Shown: positions 17,670 to 25,403, counted from the first letter of the stretch. The stretch is DNA of 64,000 bases from an uncultured Pseudoflavonifractor sp. (GCA_947425785.1 CANEAY010000001.1:124001-188000), one strand, 5' to 3'. The notes: generated by a model not told the origin, from the sequence alone. Program-made: numbers and translations.

Positions 17670-19805
17670 TCAGATGATTCCCCGGTCGGCCAAATCCTTG
17701 GCCATGTCCTCCAAACCATAGGCCTTCAGGGTTTCGGCGGTGGGAATACCGGTCTCCACGTCCCAGCCCAGCTCGGTGTACATCATGTCCATGGCCTTCT
17801 TCATGTCCTCGCGGTCCAGCTTGGTGGTACCTTCCTCAAAGGGCTTGAAGTCGGGCTCTTTGTCAAAGACCCAGCCGGTGATAGCATCGTGCTCAGTGCG
17901 CAGGTTGGCACTATCGCAGTTGAGCTTGAAACTGATGGCGGTCATGACACGAAGCATGTGCAGGATCTTCTTGCCGAACTCCTGCAGGTCGTCCTGGGTG
18001 TAGGTCTTGCCGGTGACGGCGGTCATGAAGTCGGCCTGGAGATCCAGGTCACCGTGGTAATCCCGCTCCTTGGAGGGAGACTGGGTCATGGGCCACATCC
18101 AGTTGCACAGGGTGGAGGAGTCATGGAAGTTCTTGTCGGCGGCACAGTAGATAGCCAGCTTCACCTTATTCTCGTTGATGGGGGTGTATGCCTTGGACTT
18201 GTCGTAACAGCCTTCGCCGAAGAAGTCCTCCATGACCTTCTTGGTCACCTCGTAAGGAGCGCCAGAACCGGTTTCGCAGACGATCTCGTGGATCATGCAG
18301 TCACGGTTGTAGAACATGTTGTAAAGCATGCCGGTCTGCCAGGCCTCGGCGGGGCCATGGTGGTTGGGGAAGCCACAGTACATCAGGTTGGAGTTGGTGC
18401 CGTCAGCGCGGTCCAGCCACTCCTTGGGCAGGCCAAAGGCTTCCATCATGGCCAGGGTGCCCTTGGCGATAACAGAGAGCTTGCCCTCACCCATGGCCAG
18501 ACGGCGGATGATCTCCACTTCCCAGCGGGGATCGCCGTCGTGCATCCAATCCCAGGGTAGAGAGTCGTACTCCTCCTCGCCGATGTAGCCCACAGCCTCC
18601 TCGCGGGGCAGGGAGAGGAACCATTTCAGATCACGGTTGATGTTGCCGTAGTTGTCCCACAGGCCCATGTCATCCACAGCGTGAGACCAGGCCAGATTGA
18701 TGACCATCTTGGCGTCGCCCTCATATTTGAAGTCCTTCAGCTCCACGCCGGGATAGGCGTAGTTGCCGTAAAGTACGGGCATACAGGTGTTGGAGTTGTG
18801 AATGGGCAGGTCGTACTCGGCCAAGGGGTCAATCTCGTACTGGGTATAGCAGCGAATGGGGCAGGACTGGCAGCCGCCGGACTTAATGATGTAGTTGGAG
18901 GCCACCTCGCCAAAGTCGAACACGCCCTTCAGGCAGCGGTAGGCGATCTTGTTGATGTCGTTGTAGGGCTGCTCACCGGCGTCGATCTCCTCGCCATCAG
19001 GGGTGTGGCCCCACACGCGACCGGGGGCGCCGGACCAGCGGTTTTTGCCGGAAACGGCGCTGAACTCGGCCCAGGACTGGGGCAGGGCGGGCACGTTGTG
19101 GTTGTTGTTGCCGCCGATGAGGTTGCCCATCATGTAGGAACTCAGCTCCAGAACCTTCTTAGGATCGGCCACCTTCACGGTGCCGGTGCCCCGAATGACG
19201 ATACCCTTGAGCTTCTTGTTGCCCAGCGCAGCGCCAACGCCGGCGCCGCCGGCGTTGCCGAAGCTGGTGTTGAGGGTGGAGTAGTCCATCAGGTTTTCGC
19301 CGGCGGGGCCAATGGAAGCGGCCTCGAACTCGCGGCCGGTCTGCTCAATGAGCCAGGCGTTGGACTCGAAGGTGCCCTTGCCCCAGACAGCGCTGGCGTC
19401 CTCCAGGGAGACCTTGTCGTCCTCGATCTTCAGGTAGACAGGCTTGGCGGAAATGCCGGTGACCACGATGCCGTCATAACCGGCATACTTCAGTTGGGGG
19501 CCGATGTGACCGCCCATATGGGCGTCCACAATGGAATGGCCCTTGGACCAGGTGGAGCGGAAAGTAATGTTCATACGGCCGGAGCAGGGAACGCCCGAGC
19601 CAGTGAGGGGGCCCACGCCAAAGATGACCAGAGCCTTCTCATCATAAGGATCCAGATCCATGGGAGCCTCATCGTACATGATACGGTAGGCCATACCCAT
19701 GCCGCCAATATACTCCTGATACTTGGCGCTATCCTCAGTGGTGATGGAGCCGGTGGAGAGATCCACCCGCAAGAGCTTGCCAGCCCATCCAAAAGTTTCA
19801 GCCAT
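17670..19805 (-). CDS. ydhV: Aldehyde:ferredoxin oxidoreductase family enzyme (YdhV-like)
   Basis: The 711-residue enzyme carries the AOR-family cofactor domain, with GVPCSGRMN and HMGGHIGPQLKYAGYDGIVV near residues 72-116 binding the tungsto- or molybdo-bispyranopterin. The [4Fe-4S] ligands are Cys312, Cys315 and Cys319 (CQSCPIRC) with a distal Cys567 in DSSTLCNW. AOR enzymes interconvert aldehydes and carboxylates with ferredoxin, but YdhV-type substrates are unknown. There is no signal peptide, so it is cytosolic or co-exported. It follows the Tat ferredoxin gene by 29 bp and has an AAAGGAGA site before the ATG. Confidence 0.9.
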   Translation of the reverse strand: MAETFGWAGKLLRVDLSTGSITTEDSAKYQEYIGGMGMAYRIMYDEAPMDLDPYDEKALVIFGVGPLTGSGVPCSGRMNITFRSTWSKGHSIVDAHMGGHIGPQLKYAGYDGIVVTGISAKPVYLKIEDDKVSLEDASAVWGKGTFESNAWLIEQTGREFEAASIGPAGENLMDYSTLNTSFGNAGGAGVGAALGNKKLKGIVIRGTGTVKVADPKKVLELSSYMMGNLIGGNNNHNVPALPQSWAEFSAVSGKNRWSGAPGRVWGHTPDGEEIDAGEQPYNDINKIAYRCLKGVFDFGEVASNYIIKSGGCQSCPIRCYTQYEIDPLAEYDLPIHNSNTCMPVLYGNYAYPGVELKDFKYEGDAKMVINLAWSHAVDDMGLWDNYGNINRDLKWFLSLPREEAVGYIGEEEYDSLPWDWMHDGDPRWEVEIIRRLAMGEGKLSVIAKGTLAMMEAFGLPKEWLDRADGTNSNLMYCGFPNHHGPAEAWQTGMLYNMFYNRDCMIHEIVCETGSGAPYEVTKKVMEDFFGEGCYDKSKAYTPINENKVKLAIYCAADKNFHDSSTLCNWMWPMTQSPSKERDYHGDLDLQADFMTAVTGKTYTQDDLQEFGKKILHMLRVMTAISFKLNCDSANLRTEHDAITGWVFDKEPDFKPFEEGTTKLDREDMKKAMDMMYTELGWDVETGIPTAETLKAYGLEDMAKDLADRGII

Positions 19806-19834
19806 AATTCAGTTCTCCTTTCCTGTTCAAACGA

Positions 19835-20482
19835 TTACAGGTCCTTGTAGGCATCCTGGGCCGCACTGGTCACAGCGTCCCAATCCACGATGGACAGAGC
19901 CCCGGAGGGACAGCCGGCCACGCAGGCGCCGCAGGCGATGCACTTGGAGGACTTCTTGGTTTCGGGATTGACGGTGGGCATGTGCCAGGGGCAGGCCTGG
20001 ACACAGGCGCCGCAGCCGATGCACTTCTCCTGATCCACCTTGCGGACGCCGGTGGTCTCATCGGCGTAGATGGCCTGCTGGGGGCAGACCTTGCCGCAGG
20101 CGGGATCTTCGCACTGACGGCAGGTGTCAGGGAAGTAGAGCCAGGGGTTCTCACTGAGAAGCCCATTGCCGGCTCCATCAAGATTCAGCTTGCGCTGGAT
20201 CTTGACCCGGCTGATGAAGGTACTGGCAGCGCCGTCATTGCTCAGTGAGCAGTTGAGCTCGCAGCGTTGACAGCCTACGCAGCGGCTGGCATTGACTACA
20301 AGCAGGCCCTGAGGCATGGCCCAGACCATGACTTCGCCCTCATCCACCTGCTTCTGGGTACAGCCCATCAGGGTGAGCAGCGGAGTGGACAAGACAAGCC
20401 CGGCAAGGCTGACGCCAGAAATTTTGAGGAACTGCCTACGAGTCACTTCTTTAGTGTCGAATCCTTTCTTTTCCTCAGACAT
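19835..20482 (-). CDS. ydhY: Tat-exported 4x[4Fe-4S] ferredoxin-like electron-transfer subunit (YdhY-like)
   Basis: The 215-residue protein begins with a twin-arginine signal (TRRQFLK near residues 14-20). A hydrophobic stretch ends in LMGC, which resembles a lipobox, so it may be a Tat-exported lipoprotein. Four cysteine clusters follow: CVGCQRCELNC, CRQCEDPACGKVCP, CIGCGACVQACP and CIACGACVAGCP, 16 ligands for four clusters. This matches YdhY/NrfC/HybA-type subunits. It is first in the operon with the YdhV-like oxidoreductase and probably carries its electrons to or from the outer membrane face. Confidence 0.88.
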   Translation of the reverse strand: MSEEKKGFDTKEVTRRQFLKISGVSLAGLVLSTPLLTLMGCTQKQVDEGEVMVWAMPQGLLVVNASRCVGCQRCELNCSLSNDGAASTFISRVKIQRKLNLDGAGNGLLSENPWLYFPDTCRQCEDPACGKVCPQQAIYADETTGVRKVDQEKCIGCGACVQACPWHMPTVNPETKKSSKCIACGACVAGCPSGALSIVDWDAVTSAAQDAYKDL

Positions 20483-20546
20483 AGGGATCCTCCTCCAAAT
20501 AAATATAGTGGCATGGAAAGTCGTTACAGATTATTCCACGGTTGAT

Positions 20547-20575
20547 ATAATATGACATTGTGAAGAGTTTGTCAA
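20547..20575 (-). promoter_or_regulatory. Strong promoter for the YdhY-YdhV-YdhW-FdhD operon
   Basis: On the minus strand a perfect TTGACA -35 (20570-20575), a 17-bp spacer and a TATTAT -10 (20547-20552) precede the ferredoxin gene by 65 bp. An 18-bp Rex-like dyad (20558-20575) covers the -35. Confidence 0.75.
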
Positions 20576-20630
20576 GGAAAAGCGGCAAGATTCGACAGGA
20601 AAGTTTTTTGCTGCGAAAGAACGCGAACGG

Positions 20631-21551
20631 TCATCCCGGTTTTTGCTCTTTCCCAACCAGGAGATGGATCCCATCGGTCTCTGTAAGGATCTGGGCCAGG
20701 AACTGGAGGAAGCGGCCGACAAACTCGGAGCGCTCCCCGGCGCGGACGATATAGTATACGGTCTGGTCGGCAGGCCCCTGCTCCAGCGGGTACCAGGTCA
20801 GAGCGGCGTCCAGCTTTTCCATGGCCTTGGCGATGGACAGGGGGGCGATCATCCAGGTATCCGGGTCGCTGCTGAAAAAGGGCTGGGCGACATGGGGAGC
20901 CCAGACCGACACCACCGGGGTCAAAAAGCCGCCCAGCACGGTGGTGTGCCACTGGGAGAAATCTGCCGTCCAGGGCACGAAGACCTCCTTTTCCATGTTC
21001 AGCTCCCGGGGGGACATCCCGGGGCGGAGAGACCCATGGCGGTTGGCCAGCAGCACCATAGGCACGGAAAAGATGGGGTGGGATTCCACCTTGGGGTAAT
21101 ATTGCTCCTCGGTGACGATGCCCATATCGGCCCGGTAGTTTGCCATGCGCTCGTAGCACTGCTGGCTGTCGCCGCGGTGGACGGTAAAAAAGATGTTGGG
21201 CTCCGCTCTCACAAAGCGGTGGAGCACCTGGGGCAGGATGTATTCCCCCACCGTCCCCGCTACCTCCAGGGTAAAGCTGATATGGAGATTCATCTGGGGG
21301 AGGGCCTTGGTCTCATTCCACAGCTCCATATACCGCTCGGCGATGGAGAGGAAGGCCCGGCCGGAAGGGGTGAGGAGGATCTGCCGTCCGCCCCGGGAGC
21401 GGGTCACCAGCCGGCAGCCCACCTCCCGCTCCAGCTGCACCAGCCGGCGGCTCACCGCCGACTGGGTGGTGTTCAGCTTGCTTGCCGCGGCGGTAAAGCT
21501 GCCGGTGCCCGCGAGGGCGAGAAAGAGATCCATGTCAGAAAAGGAAAACAT
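20631..21551 (-). CDS. LysR-family transcriptional regulator
   Basis: The 306-residue protein has an N-terminal winged HTH (about residues 3-62, with GSFTAAASKLNTTQSAVSRRL) and an effector-binding domain of two Rossmann-like lobes from about residue 85. The ATG at 21551 (MFSFSDMDLF) fits the usual LysR start and has GAGGTG upstream; a TTG four codons earlier is rejected. It lies upstream of and co-directional with the oxidoreductase operon and divergent from tatABC, so it may control either. The inducer is unknown. Confidence 0.9.
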   Translation of the reverse strand: MFSFSDMDLFLALAGTGSFTAAASKLNTTQSAVSRRLVQLEREVGCRLVTRSRGGRQILLTPSGRAFLSIAERYMELWNETKALPQMNLHISFTLEVAGTVGEYILPQVLHRFVRAEPNIFFTVHRGDSQQCYERMANYRADMGIVTEEQYYPKVESHPIFSVPMVLLANRHGSLRPGMSPRELNMEKEVFVPWTADFSQWHTTVLGGFLTPVVSVWAPHVAQPFFSSDPDTWMIAPLSIAKAMEKLDAALTWYPLEQGPADQTVYYIVRAGERSEFVGRFLQFLAQILTETDGIHLLVGKEQKPG

Positions 21552-21583
21552 AAAGCACCTCAAAGATATATCGATTTTGCTAT

Positions 21584-21613
21584 ATTATACACTGTTTATA
21601 GCCAGGAAATCAA
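21584..21613 (-). promoter_or_regulatory. Promoter of the LysR gene
   Basis: TTGATT (21608-21613), an 18-bp spacer and a perfect TATAAT (21584-21589) read toward the LysR gene on the minus strand. Confidence 0.6.
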
Positions 21614-21678
21614 TATGTTTTTGCGCCGCGGGGTTCGGCAAAAAAGGACATGGCTCTCTTTTCGGCCGCTATAATCCC

Positions 21679-21707
21679 TTGACTTTTAGTCCCTGTACTT
21701 TTATAAT
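21679..21707 (+). promoter_or_regulatory. Near-consensus promoter of the tat operon
   Basis: TTGACT (21679-21684), a 17-bp spacer and TATAAT (21702-21707) stand 82 bp before the first tat gene. The 240-bp intergenic space therefore carries two divergent promoters about 65 bp apart. Confidence 0.8.
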
Positions 21708-21789
21708 GGCTCTTGCGTGTCACATTGAAAAATGCGCGGTGCGCCCTTGAGACAGTGGCCGCGCCGCCACAGGAAAGGAGCGATGCTCC

Positions 21790-22191
21790 ATGCGGATCGG
21801 AGCCACAGAGCTTCTGGTGATCTTTGCCCTGGCTCTGCTGGTCATCGGGCCGGACCGGCTGCCCGAGTTTGCCAAGAAGCTGGGCGAGGCCATGGGCCAG
21901 TTCAAGACATACTCCAGCAAAGTTGCCAAGGACATACAGGAGACTGTCATCGACCCCATGGAAGAGGCCGCCGCCCCTGTCCGGGAGGCCGTGAAGCCCA
22001 TCGAGGAGATGGACAAGACCATTCGGGACGGCCTGCGGGACGTGGAGAAGTCCTTCTCTGACCTGGGCAAGCCCTCGGCCAAAAAGCCGGAGGGGGAGAA
22101 GCCCAAGGCGGAGCCCGAAGCCAGCCAGACCACAGCCCCTGCCGGCCAGGCAGAGAAAAGTGAAGAGCTATCCAAGGAGGAAGAGAAATGA
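21790..22191 (+). CDS. tatB: Sec-independent translocase component TatA/TatB family
   Basis: The 133-residue protein has an N-out transmembrane helix (residues 5-20, ATELLVIFALALLVIG), the Gly-Pro hinge in GPDRLPEF and a long amphipathic and charged C-terminal region rich in Glu, Lys and Pro. Its length and the ELLVIFALALLVIGPDRLP pattern are TatB-like, while many Firmicutes have bifunctional TatA only, so the symbol is tentative. It heads a three-gene tat operon and overlaps the next gene by four bases (ATGA). Confidence 0.8.
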   Translation: MRIGATELLVIFALALLVIGPDRLPEFAKKLGEAMGQFKTYSSKVAKDIQETVIDPMEEAAAPVREAVKPIEEMDKTIRDGLRDVEKSFSDLGKPSAKKPEGEKPKAEPEASQTTAPAGQAEKSEELSKEEEK

Positions 22192-22385
22192 AAATCGGAA
22201 CCTTTGAACTTCTGGCCATCCTGGCCATCGTCCTGATCATTTTTGGCCCCAGCCAGCTGCCCAAGCTCACCAAGATGTTCGGCAAAAGCGTGAAGAGCTT
22301 CCGGGAGGGCGTCGATGAAGAGAAGTCCGCCGGGGAGAAGCCTGTGGAGCAGGTCGCTAAGGATGGCGAAGCAGACAAAGAGTAA
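22188..22385 (+). CDS. tatA: Sec-independent translocase component TatA
   Basis: The 65-residue protein is a typical short TatA/E: a transmembrane helix (ELLAILAIVLIIF), the FGPSQLPKL hinge, an amphipathic helix (FGKSVKSFREGV) and an acidic tail. The start overlaps the stop of the preceding gene in ATGA. TatA is thought to form the conducting part of the translocase. Having two TatA-family genes ahead of tatC allows a functional TatA/TatB split. Confidence 0.88.
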   Translation: MKIGTFELLAILAIVLIIFGPSQLPKLTKMFGKSVKSFREGVDEEKSAGEKPVEQVAKDGEADKE

Positions 22386-23178
22386 GGCCGCGCAGACCAA
22401 TGAGAAGCGGATGAAGCTCACCGGCCACCTGAAGGAGCTTCGCAACCGTCTCATCGTCTGCCTTCTGTTTTTGTTCGTGGGCACCATCGTGGGGCTGGGC
22501 TTTGCCCCGCGGGTGGTGGAGCATCTGCTGGGCATGGGCGAGGTCTATGGCTACCAGTACGTCTACCTGGCTCCCCAGGAGCTGCTCATGCAGTATATGT
22601 CGGTGGCGCTCATCTTTGGCTTGGTGTGCGCCATGCCTGTCATCATGTATGAGGTATGGGCCTTTGCCCGGCCGGGCCTTTCCAAGCGGGAGAACATAGC
22701 CTTTGTATGCTCTCTTATTTTCGGTACGGCCTGTTTCTGCGCGGGAGTCTATTTTGCCTACCGGATCATGCTGCCCACCATGCTGCTGTTCCTGAGCACT
22801 CTGGAGAACTACGCCCAGGTGGCCGCCGCCATCTCGGTGCAGAATTACATCTCCTTCCTGCTGACCATCTTCATCATCTTCGGCGTGGTCTTTGAGCTGC
22901 CGGTGGTCTCGCTGGTGCTCAACGCCGTGGGACTGCTGAAGGTGGAGTGGATGAAGAAGGCCCGCCGTTTCGTTATCGTCATCAGTTTCGTGGTGGCCGC
23001 CATTATCACGCCGCCCGACGTGGTCTCCCAGATCATGGTGGGTATCCCCATGCTGATCCTCTACCAGTTGAGTATCATCCTGTGTATGATCTCGGAAAAG
23101 CTCCGCCGGCGGTACAAGAAGCCGGAGGACGACGGGGAGAGCGACACCGACGGGGAAGAGGACACTTCGGAGCAGTAA
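22363..23178 (+). CDS. tatC: Twin-arginine translocase subunit TatC
   Basis: TatC is the membrane receptor for twin-arginine signals. Six transmembrane helices are visible in 271 residues. The conserved HLKELRNRL lies near residue 18, the loop FARPGLSKRE precedes helix 3, and FELPVVSLVL and the closing helices follow. The start taken is ATG 22363 (MAKQTKS), overlapping tatA by 23 bp; an in-frame start at 22315 has no supporting site. The C-terminal tail is acidic. The nearest likely substrate is the twin-arginine ferredoxin encoded at 19835-20482. Confidence 0.93.
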   Translation: MAKQTKSKAAQTNEKRMKLTGHLKELRNRLIVCLLFLFVGTIVGLGFAPRVVEHLLGMGEVYGYQYVYLAPQELLMQYMSVALIFGLVCAMPVIMYEVWAFARPGLSKRENIAFVCSLIFGTACFCAGVYFAYRIMLPTMLLFLSTLENYAQVAAAISVQNYISFLLTIFIIFGVVFELPVVSLVLNAVGLLKVEWMKKARRFVIVISFVVAAIITPPDVVSQIMVGIPMLILYQLSIILCMISEKLRRRYKKPEDDGESDTDGEEDTSEQ

Positions 23179-23190
23179 AAGAGAAAAAGC

Positions 23191-23227
23191 GACCGCCCCG
23201 GGCCATATCCGGCCCGGGGCGGTTTTC
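23191..23227 (+). terminator. Terminator after tatC
   Basis: The arms ACCGCCCCGGGCC and GGCCCGGGGCGGT flank a 6-nt loop, followed by TTTTCGTATTTTTT. It closes the tat operon. Confidence 0.9.
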
Positions 23228-23264
23228 GTATTTTTTATTCAAATGTATAGATGGGGGAGCCAGC

Positions 23265-23274
23265 GTTATAAACT
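23265..23274. repeat. Direct repeat copy 1 flanking the AT-rich cassette
   Basis: GTTATAAACT occurs here, just outside the left end of the ATPase cassette, and again at 25250-25259 where it touches the tRNA-Leu CCA end. It could be a short attachment-type duplication, but ten AT-rich bases are weak evidence. Confidence 0.35.
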
Positions 23275-23284
23275 TAGTTCTAGT

Positions 23285-23842
23285 TTATGATGGGGAAGGG
23301 AAAAGAATTGGATACCAGGTAGACATGAACTCCGGTTTGGAGATGGTGTAGATTTCCTTGTAAAGCTTATTCTTTACCTTTCGAAGACCAAATAAAATCG
23401 GGGCTGCTTCTTCCATTTTAGCTAACTGATGTACCTTACCGCGAATGCCCTCAAAGCTTTCGTCCTCTCCGGTGTCGGCATAGATGACGAAGAGGGTCAA
23501 TTGGGATACGGTGGCATCTACATTTGATTCCTGATCAATGGCCAAGCGGAAGAGTTGAAAACTTTGAAAGGCTTTCCGAGCCAACTGTGCTGTATCAATA
23601 TTAGCTTGTGGTTGGTTTTTAAATTCAAGAAAATAGTATTCTCCGTCTCGTTCTAATAAACCGTCGCAGGAAGCAACTGCCTGTTTGGCTTGAAGCTGTT
23701 TGGTTAAATATTTTGCAATTTTGTCAAAATTGTAGACCTGATTATCTGCGTCAATGAATGCAACACCCTTGGCATCATCGGTAGAAACCTCGCGCAGAGA
23801 GCGTAGATAAATTTCTTTGTCTGGCAGAAAGTCCATGGTCAT
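23285..23842 (-). CDS. Small PD-(D/E)XK-like protein partnered with an AAA ATPase
   Basis: The 185-residue soluble protein is not a family I can name. A central segment reads CDG (Asp60), then FLEFKNQ (Glu73, Lys75), a D-x12-E-x-K pattern typical of the PD-(D/E)XK nuclease core, flanked by predicted strands and helices. Its ATG overlaps the ATPase stop in ATGA, so the two are translationally coupled. Codon and base use are clearly more AT-rich than the flanking tat and pdx genes. A nuclease effector role is an inference from the motif and the partnership; a non-catalytic binding protein is also possible. Confidence 0.55.
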   Translation of the reverse strand: MTMDFLPDKEIYLRSLREVSTDDAKGVAFIDADNQVYNFDKIAKYLTKQLQAKQAVASCDGLLERDGEYYFLEFKNQPQANIDTAQLARKAFQSFQLFRLAIDQESNVDATVSQLTLFVIYADTGEDESFEGIRGKVHQLAKMEEAAPILFGLRKVKNKLYKEIYTISKPEFMSTWYPILFPSPS

Positions 23843-25098
23843 AGCTCCTCAAAGGGAAGGTATAGATCTCGGTAAATCCTTTCCGTACTGCCTGTGACGT
23901 CCTCCACCTGGTAGAGCCCCAAGGTTCCGGGGGTGGTTCGATAAAAATGGCAGTGCTCGCCAATGTCATGCTGGTTGGCATACACCTCCACGGCTCGCAC
24001 AAAATAGGGGCTATGGGAATTAAGAAACACTTTGATTCCAAGCTCCGTGTGAAGAATCACCAGCACATGCGCCAAGATGAGTTGCCAGGCGGGATGCAGA
24101 TTGACTTCTGGCTCGTCAATAATTAAGGTGTGGTTTTTATAGAGCTGGCCGTTTTCCACCAGACGTTTGATTACGGCAAAGGTTTTGTTGCCGGAGGCAA
24201 TATTTTTCAAAGAGATGGGCTGGGCACAGTGCTCGTCCACATATTGCAGTGTGTTTCCATTTTCTACTAGCCCGCCTTGAATCGCTTCATTAATCATAGA
24301 GATAACTTGTTCCGCCTTTTCGTGGGTCTCAATAGTGGGCTCAGCGAGTTCATCCTCTTCCGGATGGGAAAGTAGGTGGGTCATAAGAGGATCTCTGGTG
24401 CGTCGAATACGAAAATATCTTGGATTGTTAGGTAATTCATCGAGAATATGCTTTGGTTCCAAATAGATGGGAGCGAATTCCTTGATTTCAGAATAAGAAC
24501 ATTTCAATACCTTGTTATTTTTTAGAGTGACGTAACAAAGGGGGGAAGCATTATCGTCAAAGAGCGTGATTTGTCCTACAGAATCCTGACCAAGAGTATT
24601 GATCTGATTGTCAAATGCTCTGCGGAGATTGCCCTCAACCAAAAATTGAATATGTTCCTCTATGGGGCGGTTAATTGCCGCTTGCAGTTGTACCAGAAAA
24701 TCGGCATAGGCTGCCGAGATTTCTTCAGTGTACTCAGAGAATGCACCGACAAAACTATCAGAAACATGGATGCAGAGTAAAGCCTGGAAATCTATATATT
24801 TTTGGGGTGGTACAACAGTGCCGGAAAGGAGACCAGAAATCAGTTCATTAAAGTTATAAGTGTAGAGCAACTCGTCAGGTAGGACATCTTCCAAGAAGCC
24901 CTGTAAGATTTGGTCAACGCTTCGAAAACGAGAGTGTTTTACTTCAGCGGTAAGATTTGTATAGGCTGCAATAACCCCGCTAAGTGCTTTGCTGATAGTA
25001 CTTTTTCCAGTGCCATTATAGCCGGCCAGAATAGAAATACCGTCTACAGCGACTTCGGCATGTTGGATTTTTGCGACATTTTCTACCAAAAGTTTCAT
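23839..25098 (-). CDS. AAA15/OLD-like ABC-class ATPase, candidate defence sensor
   Basis: The 419-residue ATPase has Walker A GYNGTGKST (residues 26-34) and a short ABC-like signature ASGNKTF (about 301-307). Walker B is LIIDEPEVNLHP (325-336), with a switch His in NSHSP (360-364). The 250 residues between Walker A and the signature form a lid or coiled-coil insertion. This is the AAA15/OLD architecture found in defence pairs such as Septu PtuA, PARIS AriA and Gabija GajA, always with a nuclease or Toprim partner. Here the partner is the small ExK protein. It is AT-rich, next to tRNA-Leu and isolated from metabolic genes. Confidence 0.75.
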   Translation of the reverse strand: MKLLVENVAKIQHAEVAVDGISILAGYNGTGKSTISKALSGVIAAYTNLTAEVKHSRFRSVDQILQGFLEDVLPDELLYTYNFNELISGLLSGTVVPPQKYIDFQALLCIHVSDSFVGAFSEYTEEISAAYADFLVQLQAAINRPIEEHIQFLVEGNLRRAFDNQINTLGQDSVGQITLFDDNASPLCYVTLKNNKVLKCSYSEIKEFAPIYLEPKHILDELPNNPRYFRIRRTRDPLMTHLLSHPEEDELAEPTIETHEKAEQVISMINEAIQGGLVENGNTLQYVDEHCAQPISLKNIASGNKTFAVIKRLVENGQLYKNHTLIIDEPEVNLHPAWQLILAHVLVILHTELGIKVFLNSHSPYFVRAVEVYANQHDIGEHCHFYRTTPGTLGLYQVEDVTGSTERIYRDLYLPFEEL

Positions 25099-25150
25099 AG
25101 TATTCTCCTCGTTACCGAAAAGTTAAATGGTCGGTGGAAGAACTTGGCCT

Positions 25151-25156
25151 ATTATA
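25151..25156 (-). promoter_or_regulatory. Possible -10 box of the ATPase cassette
   Basis: A perfect TATAAT reads on the minus strand 53 bp before the ATPase start, in the 160-bp gap between the tRNA and the gene. No convincing -35 is present at the right distance. The rest of the gap is AT-rich with a weak CGCCAC/GTGGCG dyad near 25208-25243. Confidence 0.4.
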
Positions 25157-25249
25157 ATGGAATAGTTTAGCTTTTATGCATTTAGAAAATGAAGGTGTTT
25201 TTAAGAGCGCCACATTTTGGCTTAACTGGAAGCACAGTGGCGTCAGAAA

Positions 25250-25259
25250 GTTATAAACT
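25250..25259. repeat. Direct repeat copy 2 at the tRNA-Leu end
   Basis: This is the second GTTATAAACT, ending exactly at the last base of the encoded CCA of tRNA-Leu; see 23265-23274. Confidence 0.35.
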
Positions 25260-25343
25260 GGTGCGGGATAAGGGATTTGAACCCTTACGCCTTGCGGCAA
25301 CGGAACCTAAATCCGTCTTGTCTGCCAATTCCAACAATCCCGC
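25259..25343 (-). tRNA. tRNA-Leu (anticodon UAG)
   Basis: Read on the minus strand, a 7-bp acceptor stem GCGGGAT/ATCCCGC encloses a D arm, a 5-bp anticodon stem ACGGA/TCCGT and the loop TTTAGGT. The variable arm is long, as in class II tRNAs, and the T arm contains GGTTCAAATCC. The loop places TAG at positions 34-36, reading CUA. Discriminator A and CCA are encoded (25262-25259). The AT-rich ATPase cassette begins directly past its 3' end. Confidence 0.93.
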
Positions 25344-25403
25344 AAATATAATCAACCAGCATTTTGTATCCAGTATACCAAATATAAGTTGATGCGTCAA
25401 TCA

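Noticed and set aside
23285-25098. Retron or known PARIS/Septu/Gabija system
   Set aside because: No reverse transcriptase or msr/msd is present, and the small partner lacks HNH, Toprim/DUF4435 or UvrD-like helicase motifs, so none of these names is used.
25099-25343. Prophage or integrative element at tRNA-Leu
   Set aside because: No integrase, excisionase or phage gene is visible; only a two-gene cassette abuts the tRNA.
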